From the NCBI GenBank assembly GCA_019307065.1, contig JAFDKH010000001.1:1-64000 (forward strand): a DNA stretch of 64,000 nt, given 5' to 3'. Position numbers and translations under genes: made by a program. Numbering within the stretch: position 1 is the stretch's first letter; each line of letters begins with the position of its first letter. The stretch comes from Deltaproteobacteria bacterium (GTDB lineage Bacteria > Myxococcota > B64-G9). The notes under the pieces were generated by a model. That model was not told the DNA's origin, searched no databases, and saw only the letters and a list, made by a program, of their open reading frames with translations. Shown here piece by piece: positions 7,383-15,097 of the stretch.

Positions 7383-7808
7383 TTATTGCTGATTGTGGTC
7401 GTGTCGTTTATCCGCTAAATCCTGCAAGCTGTAGCCATACAACACATCTGTTATTCTGTCGTTAATGTCTTGATACAACCAGCGGCACTCGCATCCGGTA
7501 GACAACATGCAAAGATCCGGTTGGGACAGACACTCGACTATGTTGATCGGCCCGATAGCCGCCTCGACGATTTGTCCGACTTTGATATCGGCAGCCGGCC
7601 TGGCGAGCATATAGCCACCGGTCTTACCGCTTTTGCCGACAATCAAAGACACATTCTTTAGCGCAATCGCCAGCTGTTCCAGGTAGCGCCGAGACAAATC
7701 CGTCAATTTGGCCACCTGGGTCAGGCTAATTCTCTTTTTTTCTTTTGTCTGCCTTGCAATCGCAACCATCATTCTAAGCGCATATCTAGCTCGTCTGGAC
7801 AATTTCAT
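7383..7808 (-). CDS. Second Rrf2 family transcriptional regulator
   Basis: 141 aa, paralogous along its whole length to the neighbouring Rrf2 protein. It shares the same N-terminal M-K-L-S-R-R-A-R-Y-A-L-R-M-M-V, the A-A-I-G-P-I-N core, and the Cys set V-E-C, L-C-M-L and C-E-C-R-W. One difference is K-T-G-G-Y in the wing instead of K-G-G-G-Y. The C-terminus is shorter and His-rich (K-R-H-D-H-N). It lies between the exporter gene (48 bp) and the first Rrf2 gene (193 bp, containing the two operators). It could sense the same cofactor with a different affinity or target set. No operator of the same sequence is visible upstream of its own start. Confidence 0.92.
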   Translation of the reverse strand: MKLSRRARYALRMMVAIARQTKEKKRISLTQVAKLTDLSRRYLEQLAIALKNVSLIVGKSGKTGGYMLARPAADIKVGQIVEAAIGPINIVECLSQPDLCMLSTGCECRWLYQDINDRITDVLYGYSLQDLADKRHDHNQQ

Positions 7809-7856
7809 TGCGGGAGTCTCTCGTTGTACAAGATGTGTATGGTTAGATAGCGAAGT

Positions 7857-9341
7857 TTATTCAAGCAACGGCACAGTCATGCCATGATGGAAGACCCAGG
7901 CAATCAACACCGCCACAGGAATAACAAACAAGAACAGAGCCACAAAATAGACCCCGATCATCTTTCCGAAACGTGACTCTGCCAGCTTCTTGAAATCGGT
8001 GATTATTCCAATGCTAAGAAAGGTTAGCATGAAAAACAGCTTGCGCATTCCTTTCTCTACGGGTAACGCGCCGATCTTGGCTTCGTCTGCATGATCGGGC
8101 AACAGAAACAGGATTGCCAAGTAAGCAAACCAGGTAAAAAAGTAACCCAACACAAATTTTGGAAACCTGTGCCAGATTTCAGATTTGGGGACGGTCTCGC
8201 CCGGCACCCGATCTATTCGGTAAATCCAAACCAGCGCAAGTACAAAGGCCCACAACCCGATAAACATATCAATCCAGATTTTGGTCATGATTGCGGCGGT
8301 AGTGATATAACCCTCGCCCCATTGCACCCCGTCCCGCTCGAGTTTCTTGTTGCACATCAACTCGTCCATGACCGCCCCGGCGGCCGCATCGGCACCGTCG
8401 GTTTTAACCGCCATGCCCATAGCGGCCCCGGCCACAATCGGCTCGTCGAGCATCACGGCCGTGAAGACCGGCGGCAGAATGACCAGTTCGATGACTGCAT
8501 AGACCACCACCAGGGCGGATACCATAACCGGGATGATCGGTTTGGCCCTGACCGCCCCTCCGGTAGCCACCGCGGCAGACACACCACAAATAGAGATGGC
8601 CGAGGCCAACACCGCGGCGACCTTGCGCGGCATGCTGAAAAGCTTGCGGGCAATCAAGTATATCCCGGGCCAAAATATGAGGTAGGCGACTATGGTTGCG
8701 GCGGCCCCGGTGATGGCCAGTTCAAAAACAAACCCGGACGCCTTCAGCGCCATGTAGCCGACCTTGACGCCCAGAAAAACAATCGCAGTTTTGATGAACC
8801 ACTCCGGCTTGGCGGCCGTACTCAGGTACCTGGCAAAGCTCTTGAAAAAGTTTCCGATGATCAGTCCGACCATCAGGGCCATTATGAATGATGCCCCGCC
8901 CCCCAAGGAAAGGCTGTAATCCAGGCCAAACTTTTCGCGTTCGGTCATATTGCTGGCAAAAAATGCATGATGCCCGAAAATCCAGATCACATAGGTAATC
9001 ACAAAAATGCAAGTCCAGCCGCCAATGAATTTCTTCACGTCCCAGCGCATGCAATAAGCGCCGATCGCAGTTGGTATAGTAAAGGCTACATAGGTAACCA
9101 GAATACTTCCGAACATCCCCAGATCTTGATATCCCTTGCCAAGCGGTTTTACGGAATTCATCAGGCCTTCGGCCCCGATCCATTTCGAGGGATAAGCTAC
9201 CCAACCCACGAGATCGAGACCAAAAATAGACAACAAACCAAGAAAGAAGAAGGTGAATCCAAGCCAGACAGACCACCAATCTTCTTGTTGCAACATGCCG
9301 GAATACCATCTTCTGTTTTCCAAACTAGGCATCGAGGACAT
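7857..9341 (-). CDS. YeiH-like putative sulfate exporter family membrane protein
   Basis: 494 aa with about a dozen hydrophobic helices. The central helices carry A-I-F/V-L-G-V-K-V-G-Y and S-A-I-S-I-C-G-V-S-A-A-V-A-T-G-G-A-V, typical of the YeiH (Cons_hypoth698) family often annotated as sulfate exporters. The family is usually about 340 aa; the extra N-terminal region here (about 100 residues, itself hydrophobic) marks the longer deltaproteobacterial form. I chose the ATG at 9341: an AAGGGGA sits just upstream, and the longer frame to 9428 would overrun the upstream gene. It is the last gene of a three-gene operon. Association with Rrf2 regulators and LarE points to sulfur or anion metabolism, but the substrate is unproven. 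Confidence 0.82.
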   Translation of the reverse strand: MSSMPSLENRRWYSGMLQQEDWWSVWLGFTFFFLGLLSIFGLDLVGWVAYPSKWIGAEGLMNSVKPLGKGYQDLGMFGSILVTYVAFTIPTAIGAYCMRWDVKKFIGGWTCIFVITYVIWIFGHHAFFASNMTEREKFGLDYSLSLGGGASFIMALMVGLIIGNFFKSFARYLSTAAKPEWFIKTAIVFLGVKVGYMALKASGFVFELAITGAAATIVAYLIFWPGIYLIARKLFSMPRKVAAVLASAISICGVSAAVATGGAVRAKPIIPVMVSALVVVYAVIELVILPPVFTAVMLDEPIVAGAAMGMAVKTDGADAAAGAVMDELMCNKKLERDGVQWGEGYITTAAIMTKIWIDMFIGLWAFVLALVWIYRIDRVPGETVPKSEIWHRFPKFVLGYFFTWFAYLAILFLLPDHADEAKIGALPVEKGMRKLFFMLTFLSIGIITDFKKLAESRFGKMIGVYFVALFLFVIPVAVLIAWVFHHGMTVPLLE

Positions 9342-9358
9342 GGTTTCCCCTTGTTTCT

Positions 9359-9622
9359 TTATTTTGTTCCCTTGATATTTATCGTCACGACCCTGTTGAA
9401 GTAGTGGTTTGAATACTGCCTGATCCACTCCGGTATTACGACATTGTCAAAATTCATACGAATTGCCAGGGTTTGCTCTCCCGCAAATTGCTCACTTGCC
9501 CTCACTATTTTCGCAAGCTCTAAGTCGAGATCTTTGAGAGTCTTCGCGCTTGCAGTTAGGGACCCGTTTTGTGCGATCCACAACTTGCCGTCGTGGATTA
9601 ATCTTAGCTCAATCGTTTTCAA
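9359..9622 (-). CDS. Small hypothetical protein in exporter operon (87 aa)
   Basis: A soluble 87-residue protein with an alternating beta-like N-terminus (I-E-L-R-L-I-H-D-G-K-L-W-I-A), a helical centre (K-T-L-K-D-L-D-L-E-L-A-K-I-V) and a closing strand (R-V-V-T-I-N-I-K-G). I do not recognise the family with confidence; it resembles short DUF5395-type proteins. Its start overlaps the stop of the upstream small membrane protein by 4 bp (ATGA), and it ends 17 bp before the exporter start. It is therefore translationally coupled and probably an accessory of the transporter. Confidence 0.7.
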   Translation of the reverse strand: MKTIELRLIHDGKLWIAQNGSLTASAKTLKDLDLELAKIVRASEQFAGEQTLAIRMNFDNVVIPEWIRQYSNHYFNRVVTINIKGTK

Positions 9623-9849
9623 TTCAAGATATACTTGTTAATAAGAAGTGCGAAAATAACCAGTAAAATTATTGCTGCGCCAAACGACCCGAGAACGATT
9701 TTTGTCTCAATCGGCTCCCATGGTTCGGCGCCTTCTAAGATATCTTCCGATTCATAGCCATCCCCTGACAAACTGCCTTGCTCTTGAGGGCTGTCGACAT
9801 CACCTGTTTGATCGGGCTGCTTATCGTCCGGTTTATGATCATCCACCAT
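9619..9849 (-). CDS. Small tail-anchored membrane protein (76 aa)
   Basis: An acidic, disordered N-terminal half (many D, E, Q, P) is followed by one C-terminal transmembrane helix (G-S-F-G-A-A-I-I-L-L-V-I-F-A-L-L) and a short K-Y-I-L-N tail. The ATG at 9849 is chosen because AAGGAAA is well spaced before it; the longer frame to 9885 and an ATG at 9855 have poor spacing. It is the first gene of the exporter operon. Topology suggests a regulatory or assembly partner of the multi-spanning transporter; no family is recognised. Confidence 0.65.
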   Translation of the reverse strand: MVDDHKPDDKQPDQTGDVDSPQEQGSLSGDGYESEDILEGAEPWEPIETKIVLGSFGAAIILLVIFALLINKYILN

Positions 9850-9933
9850 TTTCATTTTCCTTTTTTCAATATTCAAAGACTTCAATGTCTAACGCAAAGT
9901 CTAGCTAAATGACACAAACCAGCGCAAGAGGTT

Positions 9934-10728
9934 TCAAGTAAGTCCATCGTTCAACGAACCGCTACGATAACCACCGAGATCGAGCGCAACAAATGAATAA
10001 CCAAGCTCTTTGAGTCGCTCAACAACCCGGCTGCGCATGTCGCCAGCGGCCAGACGTTCGATATCTTCTAAAGCAACCTCTATTCGCACGATTGTCCCGT
10101 GATCACGCGCCCGGACCTGCACGAATCCAAGCGAGTGCAGGAACTGTTCGGCCTGGCCGATTCGCTCGAGGCGCTCTTTGGTAATCTCCTGACCGTATGG
10201 TATCCGGGCGGCCAGACAAGAGGCCGAGGGCTTGGACCAAGAGGCTAAACCCCGTGCTCTGGCCAGCTTGCGGATAACCTCTTTAGCTATGCCCAGCTCG
10301 ACAAACGGGGACTCGATCTCGAGTTCTTTGACTGCCTGCATACCGGGGCGATAGTCACCGAGATCGTCGAAATTCGAGCCTTCTAGAACGTGTTTTAGAC
10401 CTTCGTCTTTTGCTATAGCAACCAGCCGGGCAAAACGGTCATGCTTGCATAGATAGCAACGATCTACTGGGTTTTCGACAAATCCGGGCAGGGATAATTC
10501 ATCCAAGGTAACTACTTTGTGCCTGGCACCCAGCCCGCTGGCGATTGCCTTGGCTTGCTCGAGCTCGTCTAACGAATGCAACACCGAATCAACGGTAACA
10601 GCCAGAACTTCGTCACCCAGGGCATCATAGGCGGCCGCCAGCAGCAGGCTGCTGTCTACTCCTCCGGAAAAGGCCACCAGGGCGCTTTTTTTCAATTTAA
10701 TGTGCGCTGTGAGTTGCTCGTAATCCAT
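9934..10728 (-). CDS. larE: LarE-type ATP-dependent sulfur transferase
   Basis: 264 aa, a PP-loop ATP pyrophosphatase with S-G-G-V-D-S-S at 21-27. Typical LarE motifs are present: N-P-x-x-R-C-x-x-C-K (C91, C94) and W-S-K-P-S-A-S-C-L-A-x-R-I-P-Y-G (C171). LarE inserts sulfur into the pyridinium biscarboxylate precursor of the nickel-pincer nucleotide cofactor. Proteins with these three Cys are known to hold a [4Fe-4S] cluster and act catalytically, unlike the single-Cys sacrificial type. The MoaD/ThiS-like gene ends 12 bp upstream on the same strand, so the two form a pair. LarB, LarC and LarA are absent from the window. Confidence 0.92.
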   Translation of the reverse strand: MDYEQLTAHIKLKKSALVAFSGGVDSSLLLAAAYDALGDEVLAVTVDSVLHSLDELEQAKAIASGLGARHKVVTLDELSLPGFVENPVDRCYLCKHDRFARLVAIAKDEGLKHVLEGSNFDDLGDYRPGMQAVKELEIESPFVELGIAKEVIRKLARARGLASWSKPSASCLAARIPYGQEITKERLERIGQAEQFLHSLGFVQVRARDHGTIVRIEVALEDIERLAAGDMRSRVVERLKELGYSFVALDLGGYRSGSLNDGLT

Positions 10729-10740
10729 CTCGCTCCCGCT

Positions 10741-10974
10741 TCAGCCTCCGCCGGCCATCAGAACAAATCGCAAGTCGTCGTTTTCTCGTAGAACAGTGTC
10801 CCAGGCTTGCTTCTTGCCGTTGATAACCACGGCCACCCGACGCATGTCTTCAACCTTGTAGCCAAACGACTCTAAAAGCACACGAATGGTCGTTTTTTCT
10901 ACTATCTCGACTTCCCGGGTTTGTTCCGGCCAGGGCCTCTTGATCGGTCCGAAAAAACTGGCTTTGATTTTCAT
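10741..10974 (-). CDS. MoaD/ThiS-like ubiquitin-fold protein with C-terminal Gly-Gly
   Basis: 77 aa with the beta-grasp pattern of sulfur carriers: strand, L-L-E-S-F-G helix, V-V-I-N-G-K strand, L-R-E-N-D-D-L turn, and the terminal L-M-A-G-G-G. The free Gly-Gly end is where MoaD and ThiS are adenylated and thiocarboxylated. The ATG at 10974 is chosen because a GGAGG lies 9 bp ahead; the in-frame ATG at 10983 directly abuts that GGAGG. It precedes larE by 12 bp. A sulfur-carrier link to LarE is tempting but not part of the described pathway; a generic cofactor or thio-group role is the alternative. Confidence 0.82.
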   Translation of the reverse strand: MKIKASFFGPIKRPWPEQTREVEIVEKTTIRVLLESFGYKVEDMRRVAVVINGKKQAWDTVLRENDDLRFVLMAGGG

Positions 10975-11068
10975 GGCTTTCATCCTCCATCTGTATATTT
11001 AAATGGCATGCTATCGATAAACATACAAGGCCCGCTAAAAACCACAATACACAGCCATTTAAAATCAA

Positions 11069-11530
11069 TCATGATTTGTTCCACAAGTCTGAAGGAAGCA
11101 TTCGTATGAGTTCATCAACCAAGTCCGCTAAGGCTTGTTCGTTCTCTCTTTTGCTGAGTGCTTGATTCTCCAAACTCATAGTTTGAGACGCTTGGGCAAG
11201 ACGCTGGGTCGCGACTTTTTTCGCCTGTTGGGCAACAGTCGCTTCCAGGCTTGTGCGTGGCACGAATCCGTATACGAATACACAATCGAGATTGTCTGCG
11301 ATCCGGCGCATGGTCTTGGTGGTGACCGAGCCCGCCCGCTCTTCTTTCTCGACCCGAGACACAGCCTGCTGAGCAACACCGAGTCGATTAGCCAATTGCC
11401 TGGCAGTCATTCCCAGTGCGTTACGGATAGCCCGAATCCAACCTTTAGGAGGTGCCGTAACCTCAAGTAGGGGACGAAGACGCTGGAGCGAGGCATCAAG
11501 TTGTTCTCTAATTAGTTTCTTCTTGTTCAT
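11069..11530 (-). CDS. Mobile mystery protein A-like XRE-family regulator
   Basis: 153 aa. A conserved leader (Q-L-D-A-S-L-Q-R-L-R-P-L) and the segment P-P-K-G-W-I-R-A-I-R-N-A-L-G-M-T precede a helix-turn-helix (R-Q-L-A-N-R-L-G-V-A-Q-Q-A-V-S-R-V-E), then L-D-C-V-F-V-Y-G-F-V-P. This is the TIGR02612 'mobile mystery protein A' pattern, which is normally followed by a Fic-domain partner called mobile mystery protein B. No such partner adjoins it here, so the pair is incomplete or rearranged. The ATG at 11530 has AAGGAAG upstream. Three 16-bp palindromes at 33-bp spacing precede it and are the likely binding sites. Confidence 0.85.
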   Translation of the reverse strand: MNKKKLIREQLDASLQRLRPLLEVTAPPKGWIRAIRNALGMTARQLANRLGVAQQAVSRVEKEERAGSVTTKTMRRIADNLDCVFVYGFVPRTSLEATVAQQAKKVATQRLAQASQTMSLENQALSKRENEQALADLVDELIRMLPSDLWNKS

Positions 11531-11585
11531 GATCTCGCTTCCTTGAGCTTCTGGTGGCAATACATTCTGCCTAATGCCAAATAGT

Positions 11586-11601
11586 ACAACATATATATTG
11601 T
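11586..11601. promoter_or_regulatory. Operator palindrome 1 (ACAAcatatatATTGT type)
   Basis: Near-palindromic 16-mer ACAACATATATATTGT between the divergent XRE and permease genes. First of three copies that start exactly 33 bp apart. The best candidate ligand is the adjacent helix-turn-helix protein, whose gene starts 55 bp away. Confidence 0.72.
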
Positions 11602-11618
11602 AAGATAGTCAAGAAAAT

Positions 11619-11634
11619 ACAATGTATATATTGT
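11619..11634. promoter_or_regulatory. Operator palindrome 2
   Basis: 16-mer ACAATGTATATATTGT, second of three copies with the shared half-site ATATTGT. The 33-bp step is about three helical turns, which would place bound dimers on one face of the DNA. Confidence 0.72.
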
Positions 11635-11651
11635 AAATAAATCTACTAGTC

Positions 11652-11667
11652 ACAACATTTATATTGT
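11652..11667. promoter_or_regulatory. Operator palindrome 3
   Basis: 16-mer ACAACATTTATATTGT, third copy, again 33 bp from the one before. It is the nearest to the permease gene (116 bp before its start), so control of both divergent genes is possible. Confidence 0.7.
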
Positions 11668-11783
11668 TTTTTAGCCTTTTTGTCAGGCTCTACATCCAGG
11701 CTATTTACTAGTCCTGCCAGTGCATTATTCTATTAGGTGAGATTGAGACGGCGGCTTATATTAGTTTCAACGAGGAAAAAAGA

Positions 11784-13040
11784 GTGCTTGACCATATTAC
11801 AGGTATTGCCGTTGAGTCGTTCTATTTACTGGCCGCGATGGCGCCTTATCTTTTCTTGGGCATTATTGTAGCCGGCCTGATGCACGTTTTGATGCCGGTT
11901 GAAACCGTTACTCGGCACTTTGGCCGGCCGGGGATCGGCTCGGTCTTGCGTGCATCGGCCCTGGGTGTTCCCTTGCCCCTGTGCTCGTGTGGAGTGGTCC
12001 CGGTCGCGGCTTCTTTAAAGAAGAGTGGGGCTTCTTCCGGCGCGGTAGTCGGGTTCCTGGTGACGACCCCCACCTCCGGGGTCGATTCGATTCTGGCGAC
12101 CTATTCCTTGCTGGGGGCTGGATTTGCGGTCATTCGAGTAGTCATTTCGTTCATCCTCGGCTTAGGCGCCGGGATCGCGGCCAGCTTTGTGCGATCTGGG
12201 AAAAATGAACCGGCGGCCCAGATTGCAGAAAACCCTCAACCCCACCCACGTGAAAATAAAAACTGGATTGCAAATGGGTTGGGCTATGGGTTTGGAGAGT
12301 TACTGGGTGGGATCGCCAAGCCACTGGCGATCGGCACTTTGCTGGGTGGACTAATCAGTTACCTGGTGCCTCCCGGAATTTTAGAAAAATATGTCGGTCA
12401 GGGCATGCTGTCCTACTTGGTCATGTTGGCAGTCGGCATACCCTTGTATGTGTGTGCCTCGGGTTCGATTCCCTTAGCCGCCGCCTTGATGGCGAAAGGC
12501 ATAAGCCCCGGGGCGGCGATGATCTTCTTGCTGGTCGGCCCGGCAACCAACGCGGCTACGATTTCGGTTGTTTCGAACATGCTCGGCCGACGAATACTGG
12601 CAATCTACCTGGCATTCCTAACTGTCGGAGCCCTGGGCGCCGGTTTCGTCACGGATGCCTTCTTCAGCTGGTTTCCGGCCTTGTTGCCGGGAGTTGTGTC
12701 CGGTCACTCACACAACATGCAAAGCTTGAATGCCTTTGAGCTGGTCAGCGGCAGCCTGCTGGGTCTGCTGACCATTTACCATCTCATGCTAAGAACGGCA
12801 GCCTGGTTCAAGCGCCGTAAAAGCCCGGCCCAGGACGGATTCGTCTTACGCGTCGATGACATGACCTGTCAACACTGCGCCGCCACGATAACCAAGGCGG
12901 TCACTGATTTGCCCGGTGTGGGCTCGATAAACACCGACCCGGCCACAAAGCTGGTTTGGCTCGATCTCGATGACAGCGCAGATGAAGATCTCGTTGTCCA
13001 GGCCATCGTGGATGCCGGCTTTCATCCCAAAAAAACCTGA
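11784..13040 (+). CDS. SO_0444-type Cu/Zn efflux permease with C-terminal HMA domain
   Basis: 418 aa. An eight- to ten-helix permease of the ArsP/DUF318 superfamily carries P-L-P-L-C-S-C-G-V-V-P (C67, C69), the metal-binding motif of the SO_0444 Cu/Zn efflux subgroup, and a repeated P-L-Y-V-C-A-S-G-S-I-P-L in the second half. Residues from about 352 to the end form a heavy-metal-associated domain with M-T-C-Q-H-C (C362, C365). GTG start with GAGGAAA upstream. Metal is probably delivered from the cytosolic HMA domain to the membrane Cys pair and exported. Divergent from the XRE gene and followed, convergently, by the HExxH protease gene. Confidence 0.87.
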   Translation: MLDHITGIAVESFYLLAAMAPYLFLGIIVAGLMHVLMPVETVTRHFGRPGIGSVLRASALGVPLPLCSCGVVPVAASLKKSGASSGAVVGFLVTTPTSGVDSILATYSLLGAGFAVIRVVISFILGLGAGIAASFVRSGKNEPAAQIAENPQPHPRENKNWIANGLGYGFGELLGGIAKPLAIGTLLGGLISYLVPPGILEKYVGQGMLSYLVMLAVGIPLYVCASGSIPLAAALMAKGISPGAAMIFLLVGPATNAATISVVSNMLGRRILAIYLAFLTVGALGAGFVTDAFFSWFPALLPGVVSGHSHNMQSLNAFELVSGSLLGLLTIYHLMLRTAAWFKRRKSPAQDGFVLRVDDMTCQHCAATITKAVTDLPGVGSINTDPATKLVWLDLDDSADEDLVVQAIVDAGFHPKKT

Positions 13041-13067
13041 GACTGCATTGAAATCAGTCATTCCGGC

Positions 13068-13691
13068 TTATTTTCTGGTTGCTAACACCCCGATCTGCAA
13101 CTCCATCTGCAGCGCCTTGCGCTTTTTCTTGCCGAGTACAGTCTGTGGTTTCTGAACCGGGACATCGTCAACAGGGGGGGGCTTGCTCGCATTTTTTGTA
13201 TCTTTAAAAACAAGCTGTTCGGTCAGGCTGGATTCCCGCCGGAAGAACCCCTCGGTGTGAAAAGTGTCGGCCAGATTCAACAGGCTATAGTCCAGGTGAT
13301 GGCATAACTCGTGCAGTAATGTGCGCAAGAAAGTCTTGAAGGCGACGACTTTTTTCTGTTTAGCGGTTCGCATCCAGACCGTAAGCTGGGCCGTCTCGCC
13401 CTCCTCGCGAACAAACAGTCCGTGCAGCTCGCCCTCGGCATCACTCGGCCGCTTGAGCAAGACCTTTACATTTACTTTCTCGACTTTAAGATCCTTGCAA
13501 ATCTGCCGACACAAGCGATTGACTGCCTGCTGTACTTCAATCCGGCGTTCAGACTGCAGGGCCTGATCGAGATCGGCCGCAAAAGACTGTAACTTTCGAA
13601 CGTTGTTCAGCCGAATTTCGGAAACTTTATCGCTCAAGCGATAGATCGCTTTTTGATTGGCGGTCAGGCGTTGGTAATAGGGAAACGGCAT
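13068..13691 (-). CDS. Predicted zinc metalloprotease (HELCHH)
   Basis: 207 aa. The zincin motif H-E-L-C-H-H is at 127-132 and a likely third-ligand region H-T-E-G-F at 145-149, preceded by a helix L-R-T-L-L. The N-terminal 60 residues look coiled-coil-like and the C-terminal tail is basic and proline-rich. There is no signal peptide, so it should be cytoplasmic. SprT/WLM-like minigluzincins have a similar layout; I cannot place it more precisely. It lies 65 bp downstream of the FmdB gene on the same strand and may be the last gene of a sigma-factor-led operon. Confidence 0.75.
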   Translation of the reverse strand: MPFPYYQRLTANQKAIYRLSDKVSEIRLNNVRKLQSFAADLDQALQSERRIEVQQAVNRLCRQICKDLKVEKVNVKVLLKRPSDAEGELHGLFVREEGETAQLTVWMRTAKQKKVVAFKTFLRTLLHELCHHLDYSLLNLADTFHTEGFFRRESSLTEQLVFKDTKNASKPPPVDDVPVQKPQTVLGKKKRKALQMELQIGVLATRK

Positions 13692-13756
13692 TGTTGTGTT
13701 ACGCTCTTTTTAGTCCTGATTCAACCACTCCGACCGGAGTGGATCGGTCAGACCGA

Positions 13757-13963
13757 TCACCCGCCGCCCGAGTGCGAATGGCCGCAGCTGCTACTGCTTT
13801 TCGGTTTCGAGTGGCCGGAGCCACTGGCCAAAGATGGCAAACGAGTCATTATGGCTTTTGCCTTGCAGTGCGGGCATTCGCTCAGGTCATCGCGCTCGGA
13901 GTACGAGCGCAGGAGTTCGTAGTACTTTTTGCACTTGTTACACAAATACTCATACATCGGCAT
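13757..13963 (-). CDS. FmdB family zinc-ribbon regulatory protein
   Basis: 68 aa. It has the characteristic start M-P-M-Y-E-Y-L-C-N-K-C and a second C-P-H-C pair, making a four-Cys zinc ribbon, then a Ser/Gly/His-rich tail (S-S-S-C-G-H-S-H-S-G-G-G). GGAGG lies 8 bp before the ATG at 13963, which decides the start. FmdB-like proteins are small and poorly characterised; many accompany other regulators. Here it follows the ECF sigma gene by 26 bp. Confidence 0.88.
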   Translation of the reverse strand: MPMYEYLCNKCKKYYELLRSYSERDDLSECPHCKAKAIMTRLPSLASGSGHSKPKSSSSCGHSHSGGG

Positions 13964-13989
13964 GAATCTATCCTCCAATAATCTCAGAT

Positions 13990-14580
13990 CTAAATTATAT
14001 CCTTTCCCCCGGTAACTTCAAGCAACCTGGCCCGCAGCCTGGCTCTAGTTCTTTTAAGTCTGGATTTGATTCCGTCAATGCTAAGGCCGAATTTATCCGC
14101 CAACTCAGACAGCGAAACTTCTTGTCCTTCATGCAGCAAGAAAAGCTCGCGGTTGGGCTCTCCAATCTCTTCTAGAACACGCCCCAAGATGTCCAGACGT
14201 TCCGAGATCAATAGCTGAACTTCCTGGCCCGGCTGGCCACTCTCCGACTCGACATCGGCCGGCAAGTCTTCAAGGGCTTTATTGTATTTTGGATTGTTCT
14301 TGCGACCTCTTTGCATCCTCGCGCAGGAGGAATTCACCAGGCGGTACAACCATGTCCTCAAAGAAGCATCGCCTCGAAAACCATCCAGCGACCCGATGAC
14401 TAATTCGACGGTATCCTGGAAAGCATCTTCGGCCTGGGTCGGGTTCTTACAGCGGTATATTGCAGCCTTGTGCATTTCCGAAGAGAAGCACTCAATGATC
14501 TGCTCGGTCAACGAAGCAGCCGGTTGTCCGGATTTCAACATGGCTACGAAACCCGGACAGCTTCTTGTCTTTTTTGGCAT
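13990..14580 (-). CDS. ECF-type RNA polymerase sigma factor
   Basis: 196 aa. Region 2 includes A-E-D-A-F-Q-D-T-V-E and L-R-T-W-L-Y-R-L-V. Region 4 is L-S-E-L-A-D-K-F-G-L-S-I-D-G-I-K-S-R-L-K-R-T-R-A-R-L, the helix-turn-helix that reads the -35 element. The gene ends in R-A-R-L-L-E-V-T-G-G. No anti-sigma gene lies next to it; the FmdB zinc-ribbon gene is adjacent. Its start has no strong Shine-Dalgarno, so the true start could be a few codons away. Confidence 0.9.
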   Translation of the reverse strand: MPKKTRSCPGFVAMLKSGQPAASLTEQIIECFSSEMHKAAIYRCKNPTQAEDAFQDTVELVIGSLDGFRGDASLRTWLYRLVNSSCARMQRGRKNNPKYNKALEDLPADVESESGQPGQEVQLLISERLDILGRVLEEIGEPNRELFLLHEGQEVSLSELADKFGLSIDGIKSRLKRTRARLRARLLEVTGGKDII

Positions 14581-14719
14581 GAGTCGATCCCGGACTTGTT
14601 CCTTTGCATTCTAATCTGCAATTTTTATAAAAAAAACCACAAAACAGCGACACTCGCCCGGCTGCTAATGGCTCAGTACTAATAGAAACCAATAACAACT
14701 GAACCACGGGAGGCTCTAA

Positions 14720-15079
14720 ATGGCCAATATTACTAATGTAACAGATAATAACTTCGAAAGCGAAGTCATCGATGCCGACCGGCCGGTTCTGGTCGATTTT
14801 TGGGCCCCCTGGTGCGGTCCTTGCCGGATGCTGACGCCAATCATCGAGGAATTAGCCACTGAGTACAAGGGCAAGCTAAAGGTCGTCAAGCTGAATACGG
14901 AAGATAACACCCAGGTGGCTATGGCTATGACCATTAGATCTATCCCGGCCGTTCTGCTGTTCGACGGACGGGATGTCGTCGATGCCAAAATCGGCGCCCA
15001 GCCCAAGAAGGCCTTCACGAAAATGATCGACAAATACCTGAAGAAGTACAACAAGAAAAAAGCAAAGAAGGTCGCCTAG
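14720..15079 (+). CDS. trxA: Thioredoxin
   Basis: 119 aa with the active site W-C-G-P-C-R (C32, C35), the usual F-W-A-P lead-in and a cis-Pro loop S-I-P-A-V. The basic C-terminus (K-K-Y-N-K-K-K-A-K-K) is longer than in E. coli thioredoxin. GGGAGG lies 6 bp before the ATG. It stands alone between the divergent sigma gene and the convergent HAD pseudogene. Substrate range cannot be told from sequence. Confidence 0.95.
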   Translation: MANITNVTDNNFESEVIDADRPVLVDFWAPWCGPCRMLTPIIEELATEYKGKLKVVKLNTEDNTQVAMAMTIRSIPAVLLFDGRDVVDAKIGAQPKKAFTKMIDKYLKKYNKKKAKKVA

Positions 15080-15097
15080 TCTCCGTCCCAAAACCAC

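Noticed and set aside
8091-8891. 266-codon plus-strand frame opposite the exporter
   Set aside because: Composition is mirror-image of hydrophobic codons (very rich in H, R, G, D), a known shadow effect of membrane genes.
7857-9428. Longer start of the exporter at 9428
   Set aside because: It would overlap the upstream gene by 70 bp; the ATG at 9341 has an AAGGGGA Shine-Dalgarno.
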